Assembly: GCA_025024175.1 (NCBI GenBank)
Contig: QCXZ01000053.1
Coordinates: 12,772,001-12,836,000, forward strand
Direction of reading: 5' to 3'
DNA: 64,000 nt
Source of the DNA: Rhyzopertha dominica
Lineage: Eukaryota > Arthropoda > Insecta > Coleoptera > Bostrichidae
Shown: positions 45,166 to 56,837 of the stretch, piece after piece
Layout: the number at the start of each line of letters is the position of its first letter
Numbering within the stretch: position 1 is the first letter of the stretch
The notes under the pieces: generated by a model
What the model was told of the DNA's origin: nothing
Database searches by the model: none
What the model saw: only the letters and a program-made list of their open reading frames with translations
Translations under genes and position numbers: made by a program

Positions 45166-46792
45166 TATACAGGGTGTGTCACAAGTTCCTAGACGTTTAT
45201 GGGAAAGCGGTCGCAATAGAATTTTGAAACTCTGTTTTCGAATGTGATCTTTTTAATGGAAATAATGACAACTTTAAAAGGCGGCAACTTTGTTATTTTA
45301 AATAGAACAATATAATTTTTGTTGCAGTTTTAGATTCTACGTACTTTATGTAACACATGATATACTTAAATGTTAAAATTTTCGAGATATGGGTGTTTTA
45401 AAAAAAATGACAGCTACAGGGTCCCGTTTGACGCCTACCACACAGTAAACAATGACGAAACGAAACAACTGCTGTCGATAATATGAATGGCAAAGGTCCC
45501 CCCTACACCTTGGCTCAATAAAATTTTGAAAATAGTGTATTCAGCAGTTACAGGGCGACTTCATAGTTACGTATTTAAAAATAGCCAAAACTTGAACAAA
45601 TTAAATGGAACCCCCACTTTTTCATGCCGTTTTTGTATTCTAGGAAATATTTTAGTTGGGGTTTGTGTAAAACACTATGAGGTTACAAGTAACAGATTTT
45701 TTGATATTTAACATTTTATATGAGAAACTGTTGAAATCGCATTTTATGCTACATCTAGAGTGCTTTGGATGCATCGCGCGCCGGAACTTCTCCGTGAGCA
45801 GCAAAAAAAAAACGCTAGAACATTTATTCCTATGTCTTCGTTATTTAATTGCGCCTTAACTTTATTTAATTTCAGACGGAATGCCCCAAAATCCAAGAAA
45901 TTCTTTAACATTATTTGTACAGTTTTGCAATTTGGTCTTGCCTTTTGGGAAACCTTTCTGCGAACACTCGACATGTTCTTGATATAATTTTGTTGCCTTC
46001 GCCATGAATTAGCAATAAATTAAAAAACTTTATTTGAATAACCTAGACGTGACATTTTCAAAGCCCTCAATTTATAGGCGCGACATAAACTGCAAACAGC
46101 TATCATATGCATTTGTTTTACGTCTGTCAAGTTGCATCCAAGGCGCTCTGGATGTAGCATAAATGCGATTTAAACATTTTTTCACAAAATATGTTAAATA
46201 TAAAAAAAAATTTTACTTGTAGCCTCATATAGCGTTTTACACACACCCCAACTAAAATATTTCCTAGAATACCAAAACGGCATGAAATAGGGGTGATTCC
46301 ATTTAATTTTTTTGAGCATTGGCTATTTTTAGATACGTAACTATGAGGTCATCATGTAACTGCTGAATACTCTATTTTCAAAATTTGATTGGACCGAGGT
46401 GTGTTTTGGACCTTTGTCATTCATATTATCGACAGCAATTATTTCGATTCGCTTTTGTTTGCTGTGTGGTAGGCGTCGAACAGGACCCTGTAGCTGTCAA
46501 ATTTTTTTTAAAACGTTTTTATATCCTGAAAATTTTAACATTTAAGTATATCATGTGTTACATAAAGCCGCACTAGAAATTTACGTAGAATCCAAAACCG
46601 CAAAAAAATTATATATTTTTATTTAAAATAACAAAGTTGGCGCCTATTTCCAGTATAACCGGAAGTAACTTAAACTTGCCATCATATTCGTTAATCTTAT
46701 TCGAAAACTTAATATTGCTGAATTTCATAATTCTACTCTGGCCGCTTCCCCATAAACGTCTAATAGGAACTCATCGTGGCAGACCCTGTATA
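45166..46792. mobile_element. Foldback element C
   Basis: A 1619-bp element (45170-46788) begins CAGGGTGTGTCACAAG and ends with the inverted CGTGGCAGACCCTG, flanked by TATA at both sides (45166-45169, 46789-46792). The arms pair for about 600-690 bp, for example CATAAACGTCTAATAGGAAC against GTTCCTAGACGTTTATG, CTGTCGATAATATGAATG, and CTAGGAAATATTTTAGTTGG. The unpaired centre is about 45780-46095. ORFs in the arms are mirror images or chance. Non-autonomous; ends resemble element B but the body is unrelated. Confidence 0.9.
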
Positions 46793-48710
46793 GTAAAGCC
46801 GTACAACAGGACCGCAGGAATGTTGATTTCTGAATTATTGTAGGACAACACAAGTCTGAGACTTTTTTTTTACTTTCGTTTGTACTCCTAACAACAAAAC
46901 TATTGATCTTTCTGTCAAGCGTTTTTGTTTTGGTGTCCCCTGTCTCACGAAAAAAAGAAAACGAATCTGATCCCTCAGACAAACTTCACAGTCAGCTCTG
47001 ACAGCCTTCTCGAAAATAAAGGAAAAACCTCGTCGCGCGATTACATTCCTCCTATTTCATTCCGCCGCGTCTCACAGCTGATATGAGCACCCTGCAGATC
47101 AAGAGCGACATTCAATACTTCATCGCTCGTCTAGACGAGATTCCTAATTTAAAACATGTCAACATAATAAGCGCACCGTCCCCAAAGTAGGCCAGCGCTA
47201 GTGGGAGTTAATTTGGAAGAGTGTTGGCCGCGGGGTAATTTACAAAAACAGAGATAAGCCCGAAGGTTAGGGGGTGCAAATCCCACCAGGCGGATGTTCA
47301 CACATAAATAATTTGATAACTGGGGATCCGGCTGCTGAAAACGGAAAATGCAAGGTACTTCGTTTAATATTTTTTGCATAAACGGACATCCTCGCATCCA
47401 GAAGCAAAAATTGAAACCCATGCTGCATTTTATGACTGTCAAATAAGGACGTTATATTCCTGCTGAAAATTGTTTAAAGAAATTTGGATTAAGCTTTACT
47501 TAGTAGCTGAAATTAGATGAGAAGTCTCTATTTAATTCGATTTGGAAGAACATTTCACACTGATATTTGTGTTTTAGGAAGTTACTGGAGTTTAAAGATA
47601 CCAACTTGCACTCTTTTAATACCGCTAAAAATTACATGAGAGAGATTCTAGTAAATTATATATTATCTGCTTTGTTTAGACCACAGAAAATATATATTTT
47701 TTTGAAATAAATTGCATTAAAAGTTGGTAGTGGGGAGTCACAGACTTTGAAAGCCCTGTGACGTCAAAATACACTTATTGGTGTTGCCAGATTACGCGAC
47801 GTAACTTCAGATCAGCGCTTCAGTGTTTGCATTTTCCAGGTTAAACATTATTGTTTAACAAAGACAGTACGGGTATCCTTCAAATACTGCATAATCCCAA
47901 TGTTTACGAATATGACCGAGTCAACGCCGGAAAACTATTTTTTGGTGTTTCAAAAGACCCAGTGTTCGGAAGTAAAAATCAAAACGTTGAAAACACTTTT
48001 TTAGCTCTCGTTATTCCGCTCAAGCTAGCGAAATACTTCTTCTCATATTAACATTTTGCCTTCCACTCCCAAAACTTCACATTCAGTAAGTGAAAGACCA
48101 AAGAAAGACAAAACTGACAGAACGTGGTTGACCGTTTACGTCGGAAGTGTCATTGAGCATGCGCGCCATATGGAGCGATGTTGCCAGTTTCCAATTCGAA
48201 GTAACATAACGTGATTACTTGTAACTAAAATTAATAATTAATTTAAACGCAATTCGTGGACCCTCGAAAATACTTGTTTTCGAAAAATGACATCAAAAGC
48301 TGACAATTTCGTTAAATATCCAATTGACAAAGGGAACCTTTTTTGTCACATAGTAACTATTATATAAAAAAAACAGTAACAAGACAATTACAATTTATTT
48401 TGCACTACAGGTAAATTGAAAGTACTAATATTGCAATGAGTTAAATTTATGCCAGATCTAGTGCTATCAGTTATCAGGTTGCTGCTATAATTGTTTAAGT
48501 TTAGTACGCACGTTGTATTATTGTATAATTCGGGCTGTAATTAACCACTAGTCACCAGAATCTGGCTATCGTACTGAAGTCCACTTTGAAGCTTGCAAAT
48601 AATGAGCGGTGAACGACTTAGCTACAAAAGCTACAAAAGATGGCATTCAGAATAGTGACATATCTTAAACTTTGTTGTACATATGCCGCTTTGACCTGGA
48701 ATTTGAATAG
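46793..48710. other. Unassigned DNA
   Basis: No gene recognised. 46985-47110 is CpG-richer. Two TTGCCAG strings near 47786 and 48182 with GTAACNT nearby hint at a diverged repeat, not followed further. Confidence 0.4.
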
Positions 48711-48715
48711 TGTTT

Positions 48716-48845
48716 AGATGGTGCAGTGGTTAGCACGTTTAACTAGCAATCAAAAGGTCCCGGGTTCAAACCCTGGACAAAGCTGGCAATATTTTTTCAG
48801 AAATATGTTAACCTACTAAATCCCAATTAAATCTATAAGTAATAG
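48716..48845 (+). repeat. tRNA-derived SINE
   Basis: A box-like GGTGCAGTGGTTAGCACG (48720-48737), B box GGGTTCAAACC within GGTCCCGGGTTC (48757-48772), then a tail AAAGCTGGCAATATTTTTTC reaching CCCAATTAAA. Head and tail are related to the SINE at 22.7-22.9 kb. A mature tRNA would end soon after the T arm; here the sequence runs on into the SINE tail. Confidence 0.72.
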
Positions 48846-48849
48846 GCAG

Positions 48850-50830
48850 CAAACATTATGTCCATTTCCAACTGCAGACCATTTATCAAGCTAAAAAAAG
48901 ACAAGCGTTTCTTACATTTAATGTAACTTCTCATGTTACTTACCTATGTATACATATATTTATATGGTGTTTATTTCCTATAATGTCATGCTTTATTCTA
49001 TTTGTTGTTGGATATTTCATCTACAGAAAAAAGACTTGTAATAGCTTCTATTAGTTTTTCTGTACGTTTAGAAATAAGCAAGATAGTTTTTCGGCTACTA
49101 CATTCGAAAGTACAACTTTATCCTACTCGTCTGTCGCGAGAAAGTGGCTCTTTACCTGCCTAGGCAGTAAAATACTTTACCTGGCTGGTAACTGAACCAA
49201 CGCTCCTGAATGTCAAGGAAACAATTTATAGTAATGCAAATGTGAAATGTTACAACTAAACCTCAAACGTCATATGTTTGTAAAGAGTGAGTCCAGAATT
49301 TCTAAACACTTCAAATGGAAATAGTAGTAGTAGCCGAAAAAACACTGTATGCACCACGCCAGTAAAGTGGCACTTTATCGAACGAGTTTGGAGATTGAGA
49401 GCCGAGGCGAAGACGAGGCGAGCAACCAGACGAGTTTGATAAAGCCTTGGTACAAGTAGCCATTAATATTCTATAAAGGTATAAAAATCAAGAAACTTTA
49501 ACGTCTATACGTCTGAAGCATTGTAAATAATCTTATGGCTTTTTTTTTAATTCAATAAATATATAGGTACAGTTTCTGAATCATTTCACCGGTTGAATCC
49601 TTAACATCATAAAGCACGATATCTGATTCTTTTAAATTTTCACAAATAGTAAGGGTTTTACCTAATACCAGCTTAGCATATGCATCACAAATTGCGTTTA
49701 TCCACTGTTAATGAGTCTTTTTTAATTCTCTTGGAACTTGAAAAACACAATAATCGTGGGGTCGTGAATTTGCACTTTAATATCATATAATGAAAATTTT
49801 ATATAGATATCGATGCATTTCTCAAATATGCTTGTAAACTCACTTAACGCTCTTCATATTCGTATCTCTGTACTTCTACCGCTAAGGACGCTGTCTCGAA
49901 CCTTTGAAAGATCCATAAAAACATATGAGCAAAATGCTCAACTCTGTACAGGCGCAGCTTAGTTTGCATCCATTTATTTGCATTAAAATACAGTCCGTCA
50001 GTGCTTTCTTCAGGCTATTCCAACGACAAATATAAGCATGAATGACAATTAATTATTTAGCATTTGTATGTCAAATTTATTTCTAAAAAAGTATAAAATT
50101 CCAATATGAGTGTTTTTAACTTGTATAAATCCTTTAAGTTTTGGAATGAACCTTTGCTTAAATTTGGCAATTAATAATATAAGCGCTATAGATCCGCTGA
50201 TAAAAGGGAAATAACTTGTGGCTACCGCAGTTACCGCACAATCTTCCAAAATGTGATTAAGCTAATGCAGGTTTTGGTGTTTGCTTTTTGGGGTGACAGC
50301 TTTTCAGACCCGAGCAAAGTTGTGCCCAATATTTGCGAAGGATGGTCCATAGAAGACAGCCGATTAATGCCCTCGTGGGGCCTGCAGTTGTTAGCAGGCT
50401 TGGCCTGAAAGCGTTTTAACATTAAGCACAAGTCCTTTTCCGTGTTTTTCTAACTAGGTACGTGATTAAGGATTTATCCTGTATGTAGCTCTTCCAATTT
50501 AAACGCAGAAAACCTAACCAGGGCTGTTTCTCCTATTATAAATTTTCGGTTTTATTGTAGTAAAATATGATTTGTAATTTTGCAATCAGCCATTGCCGCT
50601 GATGTAATTTAATTAAATCTCGACCAGGCCAATAAAGCAATATTGCGAATTGTTGTGAATATATTTTGTTGGCTGCTGAGGCGTTTATTAAAAATCTTGG
50701 TAAACAGAAACACAAACACTGTGTTTGTCCTAATTCCTCATTGGGCTTATAGAAAAGAGATTATACTCGTAATATCCGAAAGGAACAAAAATTGTTACAG
50801 GGTAATAAGTACCCTTGGGGTTGTGCTTAT
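48850..50830. other. Unassigned DNA, possible small MITE
   Basis: No gene. GTTTTTCGGCTACTAC at 49086 is matched inverted by GTAGTAGCCGAAAAAAC ending at 49343, which may delimit a ~258-bp MITE, but no target duplication or second copy was found. Confidence 0.4.
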
Positions 50831-50833
50831 GGA

Positions 50834-51344
50834 ATTATCGATCAAATCAGTTTGCCGCCTGTCAGGAAAGTGAACACAACAATTGCTTTGACGTATACTT
50901 GTCTTGTTGCAGAAAGCTCACATATCAGAGCCGTGGGGTGACGCGGTTTCGGATAACTTTTAGGATATGTATCGTATTTGTGAGGTTGTGGCTACAGCAA
51001 GCCTGTTAAATAATAATTGTACTATATTGGACTGAAAGATGTTTTTAGCGTGCCGCAATCTAAAATTCACAAACTAGATGGTACAACGTTAGCTTCACAA
51101 CACAAAGCTTCCACGGTGCAAGGGTGTATACTCTAGAGGTTACCACAAGCCTACTGTAGCAATAATTATTGTTATTTCTTACCTGGGAAAGAAAAATAGA
51201 ACCACAAACTGTAGTTGATCTGCAACCTTCAACACTATCGTACTCATTGATGTTCACCATGCTATTGTAGCTTGGCAGCAGTTTTAAAAACGCGGCACAA
51301 CGAATACAGAAATCAACGCCGGCTGTGTTGCATGAAACCCTGTA
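50834..51344 (+). mobile_element. 3' end of the DD41D mariner-like family, copy 2
   Basis: Matches copy 1 from TTATCGATCAAATCAGTTTG (24343 region) onward: AGTGAACACAACAATTGCTT, GTGGGGTGACGCGGTTT, AGCCTGTTAAAT, ATTGTACTA. It ends CATGAAACCCTG followed by TATA, and the last ~80 bp match copy 3 at 54256-54340 in inverse orientation. No transposase codons remain. Confidence 0.75.
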
Positions 51345-51481
51345 TAAAGTAAGAAACTGTCTGGCTAAATGGTTGATCGATCAAGGCACAGCTGAAACCG
51401 CTGGGTCTAAAAACATGAAATTTTGCAGAAACATTCCTTAAATGACGTAGGTGTGCACTAAGAAGGAATTTTCGGAAATGT

Positions 51482-52008
51482 ATCTCCTAAGGGGTTAAAC
51501 GAGGATTGAAAGTTTGTATTTTTGAAGCTAGGAGCGTGAAACTTTATTTTTAAGCTTTTGATTAAAAATAAATGAACGAGTGTCCCAGCGTTTTTGTAAA
51601 TTCCGCTATTAAGGGGTGATATAGGGATGCAAGTTTGTATGGAAGTCCTCTATTTTTGAAGCTACAAGCATGCAGCCTTACCTTTAAGCTTATGATTAAA
51701 AATAAATAAATAGGTACGTGTTCTATGGTTTGAACCCTTTAGGGGTGAAATGGGGGATCAAAATTTTTATGCGAGTTCTGTAATTTTTAAGCTAAATACA
51801 TGAAACTTTATTATTTGGGCTTTTGATTAGAAAATAATAAGTACCTACGCGGGTTTTTAATTCTACTTCTGAGGGGGTGAAATAAAAGATAATATTTTGT
51901 AAAGTTTAATTATTTACGAAGTAATTAATATGAAATATGTGTTTAGGCTATTTTTTTAGAAATTAATAGACGTATATAACAGTTTTTGAAAAGGGGATGA
52001 GTACGGGC
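51482..52008 (+). repeat. Tandem repeat with ~130-bp period
   Basis: Four diverged units start near 51482, 51608, 51739 and 51868, each with AAGGGGTNAAA-like, AAGTTTGTAT, TTTTTGAAGCTA, CATGAAACTTTATT and GCTTTTGATTAAAAATAA blocks; a fifth start is near 51995. Divergence increases to the right. It has no coding pattern and its family is not recognised. Confidence 0.75.
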
Positions 52009-52009
52009 T

Positions 52010-53877
52010 TTTCGTTGATTCCAAAGTGATATTTAAACATTTAGGCTTTTATTTCCATTTTTGTTTTTGTATATACGATCTGTATGCGCGAGCAACTAGC
52101 AATGGATAAGAGAAATAAGATAAATTTGTGGCGCAACCTCACACTCTTTTTTTTCGGATTTGGTTTTCCTCCGACGTGGTTCACGCGTTAAGTTGGTACG
52201 ATGTTCGTGTCCTGATAATGGCGTAGCGGGCGAAGCGTCGAACCATTTCCAAATACGATGCCGTTGGTCGCAAAAGCCTACATGCCTATATAATAAGTTC
52301 TGTTAGACTGTTAGACAGCTACGAACGATCAAATTTATAGACGACATTTAATTCTCAATATATATATTCTTTAGATGGATGCATTATTTATTTTAGGCTG
52401 CGCATGTCTGTTAATGGAGCTTTTTTTACATTTTTTGCAAAAACGCAACCAATGTATTTTTTAGTGCAGCTTTCTATTTATCGATACCATTTCCATATAT
52501 TTTCGATTAAAAAGGGTGCACTATGGGAGCAGAAAATGCGTTGACAATAATTGGTGTTAAATTTCCAATTTACCTGTACAACTCTACATCAGTATGCATT
52601 CTAACGAATATTTGCGGTGCTTTGTTTTGCCCTGCCTGTACAATCCTGTTGCATGCCAGAGCGAAGCTTCAAAGCGTTCGGTCAGACGCGTCCGCCCGGA
52701 AACTTTTTCATATAGCGCCGAAATGAGCGTAGCGTCAATGAAAGTTTTCGAGTGAACCTCGCAGCTTTTAAAAACCGTTTCCGAACGACCTATTCGTTCG
52801 GAATTTACAATTTTAAACGCGATAGACGGCCGGAAATGCAAACGGAACGTTATCGTGCACCGTTCGCAGCACAGAAAAAACGCTAATTGTCGCTGATTGC
52901 GGGCGTGGATCTGACAGGTACAAATGATAACAGCCGATTACCTAGGGGTACAGGACGTATGCTAATTCCGTAGGCGCCGGCAGAAGTCGTGCGTTTTGAA
53001 CTTGCTTCCGACGTTAATAATCGCTCTTTAGTCGACTATAGTAACATTTCAATCGGACGATTTTGAATGACGGTGATGATATAAATTCTTTGTTTCAAAA
53101 GCCTCGGATAGAGAGCATTATTTATGCATAATGAGTACAAACTTGAGTGCTGCCGTACACATTGTTTTATTTGTGTCGATAATTTGTAATTACTGGAGAC
53201 TATACAAGTTTATTGTCGCAAGCACCAGTCTTCGCCAAAAAACGTTAAACAGTGAGAAAAAATACCGATTTAGGCAGTGAGATATATACCTACCTATCTA
53301 CTGCGACGAATCAATTCACACTGTACGTAAGTATATATTCTGAGGAACACAAATTACTCATTACCGTCTAAGCTTTGTTTACTTCTATTAAACTGAAAGT
53401 CCTGACATGCAAATAACACAGTGTTGATCTTTAACTGATTTTACATCGCTTAGTCACGTTAAGATTTTTATATTTACAGAGTTGTCGTCGACTTAATATA
53501 AAGAAATTTTACGTGAATGTGATATATCCATATCAGACAAAGGTATGGTCATAATTTATTAATAAGTAATATTCAAAGTTTCATTTAATGTTTTTGGCAT
53601 TCTTTTTTGTTTCTTTGTATTAAAAATGTCTATTAAAAGAACTGTTGCGAAAATAATAATGGCGGGTGCCACTACATTGGCAACTAACGGTGCCACCCAC
53701 CCGTCTCTATGGGGATCCTGTACTCTGAACGGTAGCCTGAGCGTTTGAAAACCTACAGAAGGTTCTAACGACGATGTCTGCAAAGATAATAATCGTCAAT
53801 AGAAGGCATACTGTCGCCTACAATTATTATTCTCGATAAACATCGCCTACCATGGCGTGTATATAAGGGAAATCCAA
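52010..53877. other. Unassigned DNA with a CpG-rich block
   Basis: 52640-53050 is markedly CpG-rich (GTCAGACGCGTCCGCCCGG, GCGTAGCGTC) for this window and contains a perfect 10-bp hairpin TTCCGAACGA/TCGTTCGGAA at 52779-52803. It might be a regulatory element or an untranslated exon. No coding frame is supported. Confidence 0.4.
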
Positions 53878-54000
53878 CTATGTGCCATGTTGTCGCTGGA
53901 ACTATATCTGTATTGAGCAAGCTTTATAAGCCGAAACTGCTATCTACAGATTGTTATGATGCAGCCAACATGATATAGACCAATATTACTAAAACAGCGG
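53878..54000 (+). repeat. Dispersed repeat F, copy 1
   Basis: Aligns with 60950-61072: TGTGCCATGTT, AACTATAT, TTGAGC.AGCTT.ATAAGCCGA, GCTATCTACAGATTGTT, ATAGACCAATATTACT. About 120 bp, non-coding, family not recognised. Confidence 0.65.
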
Positions 54001-54255
54001 TTATTAAACCTTAACGGAGCCTATACTTCTTGGCAATAAAATTTTTTATTCCTTTCGATTCTTCTTAGTTACTTATGCAAGTATAAGGGTACATAAGTAG
54101 AAGCGACTGTCATAATATGTCATTTTTTACAATTTTTTCAGTTCCAACTTATGAGAGTAAAGGTAGTGTATCTTCTAGAGGTCTGGCGAAAAGACGACAA
54201 TAAAAAATCCATGGATTTCTTTAAATATCTCAATTTGGACGATTCTATTGACATA

Positions 54256-54568
54256 TACAGGGCTTCTATAAATGATTCGTGTAACGCGGGTGGCGTTGAT
54301 TTCTGAATTTTTTGTACCGCCTTTTTGTAACTGCTGCCAAGCTACAATATGCACGGCAACAGCACTGAAGGTTGGAGATTAATGTCACACCGCAGCTCCG
54401 AAATATGAAGCTTTTGCAACCTTAAAGTAGATTATCCTACAAAACACTACAAAATATGTTAAAAATACACTCTCCCAGGCGTTTTCTCATATTAAAATAT
54501 ATCAAATAATTCAAAAATCGACAGACGATAGATATACGTCACTTTCTTGAGAGGCGGCAAATTGATTT
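54256..54568 (-). mobile_element. 3' end of the DD41D mariner-like family, copy 3
   Basis: On the minus strand it reads AATCAATTTGCCGCCTCTCA, ATATTTTGTAGTGTTTTGTA, TTTCGGAGCTGCGGTGTGAC, GCTTGGCAGCAGTTAC and ends in GAAGCCCTG followed by TATA (54254-54257 region). It matches copy 1 near 24350-24560 and the last ~80 bp of copy 2. Confidence 0.75.
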
Positions 54569-56479
54569 CTCTATAAAGAGAAATTAGGAAGTGAATGTGA
54601 GAGCGTTAGGAAGCTTACTGAACAGAAATGACAGAACTGTCAATTCTACTTTAATTTTAAACATAATTATTCACAGTTATTTTACTTTTGACGATAAAAA
54701 CAATGGGAGAGACTAAAAAACACTTGTACAGCAGCTTCAAAACCATAAAAACCTCGAAGGTGTTTTTAGGTCAGCCCGGAAAAAATAAGCTTTGCTACAC
54801 AATGCAGTTTGCATATTCGAGGTTTAAGAACTGCAGCAGATTGTTAAGGAAGTATGAGAATTGAGACACGCATGCTACTTCTGAAGTTACGCTTGACAGC
54901 TATTTATAAATGGGAATGTGATAGCGTAGGCGGTTTGCTTTTCATGTGTTCCTCTGAAACATGCTAGCCAACAAAATATAGTATGCCCTTCATCAACCTT
55001 TATCAATCAACTAATATTTAAAAAGGAAACCGAAGCACTTGTGTGAGAAGAAGTAGCCAAAATGCGGTAACAAATATAACAGATCAGACCTACGGAAATT
55101 TTTATAGGCTGTTAAGTTTTCATGCTACTCACTCTCTTCATCTTACCATGATTGATGGGAAAATTAGAAGTATCTTTACAGCAGGCGTGTGCGCTATCAA
55201 ATGAAAGAGCAGCTATAACCATATCTGCAGTAATGAGCTGTTATTTAGTACATTTGTAAGAAACACATTAGGTTGCAGCGTTGTCTTTCAGGTTTGATAC
55301 AATGGTACTAGCGTTGCGTAAATATTAAAAAAACGGCACTAGCTATTTATATAGCTGCTTCGGTACAATTTTTTACTGTTTGAGAATATAATAAATAAAT
55401 CCCAAAAATAGAAATAGCGAAATTTGTATTTATATTGTATTGACTGCAGTAAAAATTTGCTGAAAAATTAAACCATATATCGTTAATAACCTTTACATCA
55501 TTACGTCATTAATAATACATTTTTTTATAAATGGCTGCTCTTATCTTTAACTATAGGTATTTAGCAAAATTTCTTTTGCACATTGTTAACTTTTGCGGTA
55601 ACGCTATGAGTAACGGGGTTANGGGTAACTTTAAGACGAAAATGTGTAAAAACCAAGCGTTTGGTGAACACAGTAATNCAGAATTTATTAAAATAACTAA
55701 ATAGCTGTTGTATATTGTATTTTAGAATGTAAAAGGTTTTAAAAAATTAAATATTTTGAAGGCATAAATTGTGGTTTTAAGGCGCGAGAAGGAGTACTGA
55801 GCCTCTCCAATTCGGAGGGCCACGGGCCGCCACTGATCCTTACGCATTAGAAACGATTTATTACCAAATATCACCATAAACTATCCATAAATTACAGAGA
55901 ACGGCTCTAAGTAGCAGCTGAAGTTGCAGCTTATTCGCAATTATCTCATACATTAAGTATGATCATTTTCGTCTACCTTAATTAAATTTGAAGGAAAAAC
56001 GATATGCAGACTTTAGTTACTCCATTTTCGAGCACCGAGTTCTGTTTCACACACTTTCCAACACTCATTTCGTCATCGACCCCTGCCCTAAACGAACTGA
56101 AACGGATTGCTTCCACAGCCGCCTGTTGATAGCCCATAAAAATTCTAATGTCGACAAGGAACGAGCAAATCCGCCAGCGACTTCCTAACAATGGACACGG
56201 ACTAATGCGGGTCAATATGATAATTTATTCATTTATTAAGCCGTCCCGATCCCTGCTTGTATGAATAAGGCATGAGCAAACGATACGTCTGCGAATTTAC
56301 TAGGCTCAGTAGCATTATTTACCGGAGGGGGAGGGCAGCGCTTACATCTTAGTACGACGAGCGCTTGACAGCGGCGTATATTACTACTCGTAGCATCACT
56401 TCAGCCATTTAGAAAAGCTTTGTTTTACGTTGCCCGTTCATTGCGCTTGCGAGACATTTTCTGTACTTCACGCCTTCAC
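54569..56479. other. Unassigned DNA
   Basis: No gene recognised. 55985-56215 carries overlapping 66- and 77-codon frames on opposite strands in a less AT-rich stretch, with no domain. Two ambiguous bases lie at 55622 and 55678. Confidence 0.4.
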
Positions 56480-56837
56480 GTAGTAACGGATAGATGGCGG
56501 TAGAATGATGAATGACGCATAACGATCTTTTACCGATGTATGGAATGCTCTCGAAATAAAGCGAAGTGCTAGAAGGATCGCGAAGTCGGAAGTTGTCGCT
56601 ATAAAACGCGCGGTACGGCAGTCAAGTCTGATTTAGAATAACCGCTTTCTAAATCAGATTTGACTGCCGCCATCCGCTGAGATCCGTTTGTGCAGTGAAC
56701 TGTAGTATTTCAACCAGTGAACTGAATTAGTGGCATTATAGTTTAGTGTATTTCGTACTTAGTGTGTAATAAATAGAATGAAGTTCAGTCAGAAATGCGC
56801 GTTTTCCAAACCCGTACATATAACGACACTACTAACA
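56480..56837 (+). promoter_or_regulatory. LTR-like or promoter-like block
   Basis: In order: GTAGTAACGGATAGATGG at 56480, a TATA box CTATAAAA at 56599-56606, a strong hairpin at 56617-56668 where transcription would start, an AATAAAT polyadenylation-like signal at 56768, and CACTACTAACA ending at 56837. This is the layout of a gypsy-type LTR (start TGTAGTAAC changed to CGTAGTAAC, end ACTACTAACA). No target duplication, second LTR or gag/pol was found, so a solo LTR or a host promoter are both possible. Confidence 0.4.
56617..56668 (+). other. 22-bp hairpin downstream of a TATA box
   Basis: GGCAGTCAAGTCTGATTTAG plus AA pairs with TTCTAAATCAGATTTGACTG plus CC at 21 of 22 positions, with an 8-base loop TAACCGCT. 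It starts about 11 bp after the TATAAAA at 56600. Confidence 0.85.

Noticed and set aside
47149..47442. 97-codon minus-strand gene
   Set aside because: No recognisable family feature; composition resembles translated non-coding DNA.
48716..48790. A functional tRNA gene
   Set aside because: A and B boxes are present, but the acceptor stem does not close and the tail is shared with the 22.7-22.9 kb SINEs.
49086..49343. 258-bp MITE with GTTTTTCGGCTACTAC ends
   Set aside because: One inverted pair only, with no target duplication or second copy; mentioned in the region entry but not called.
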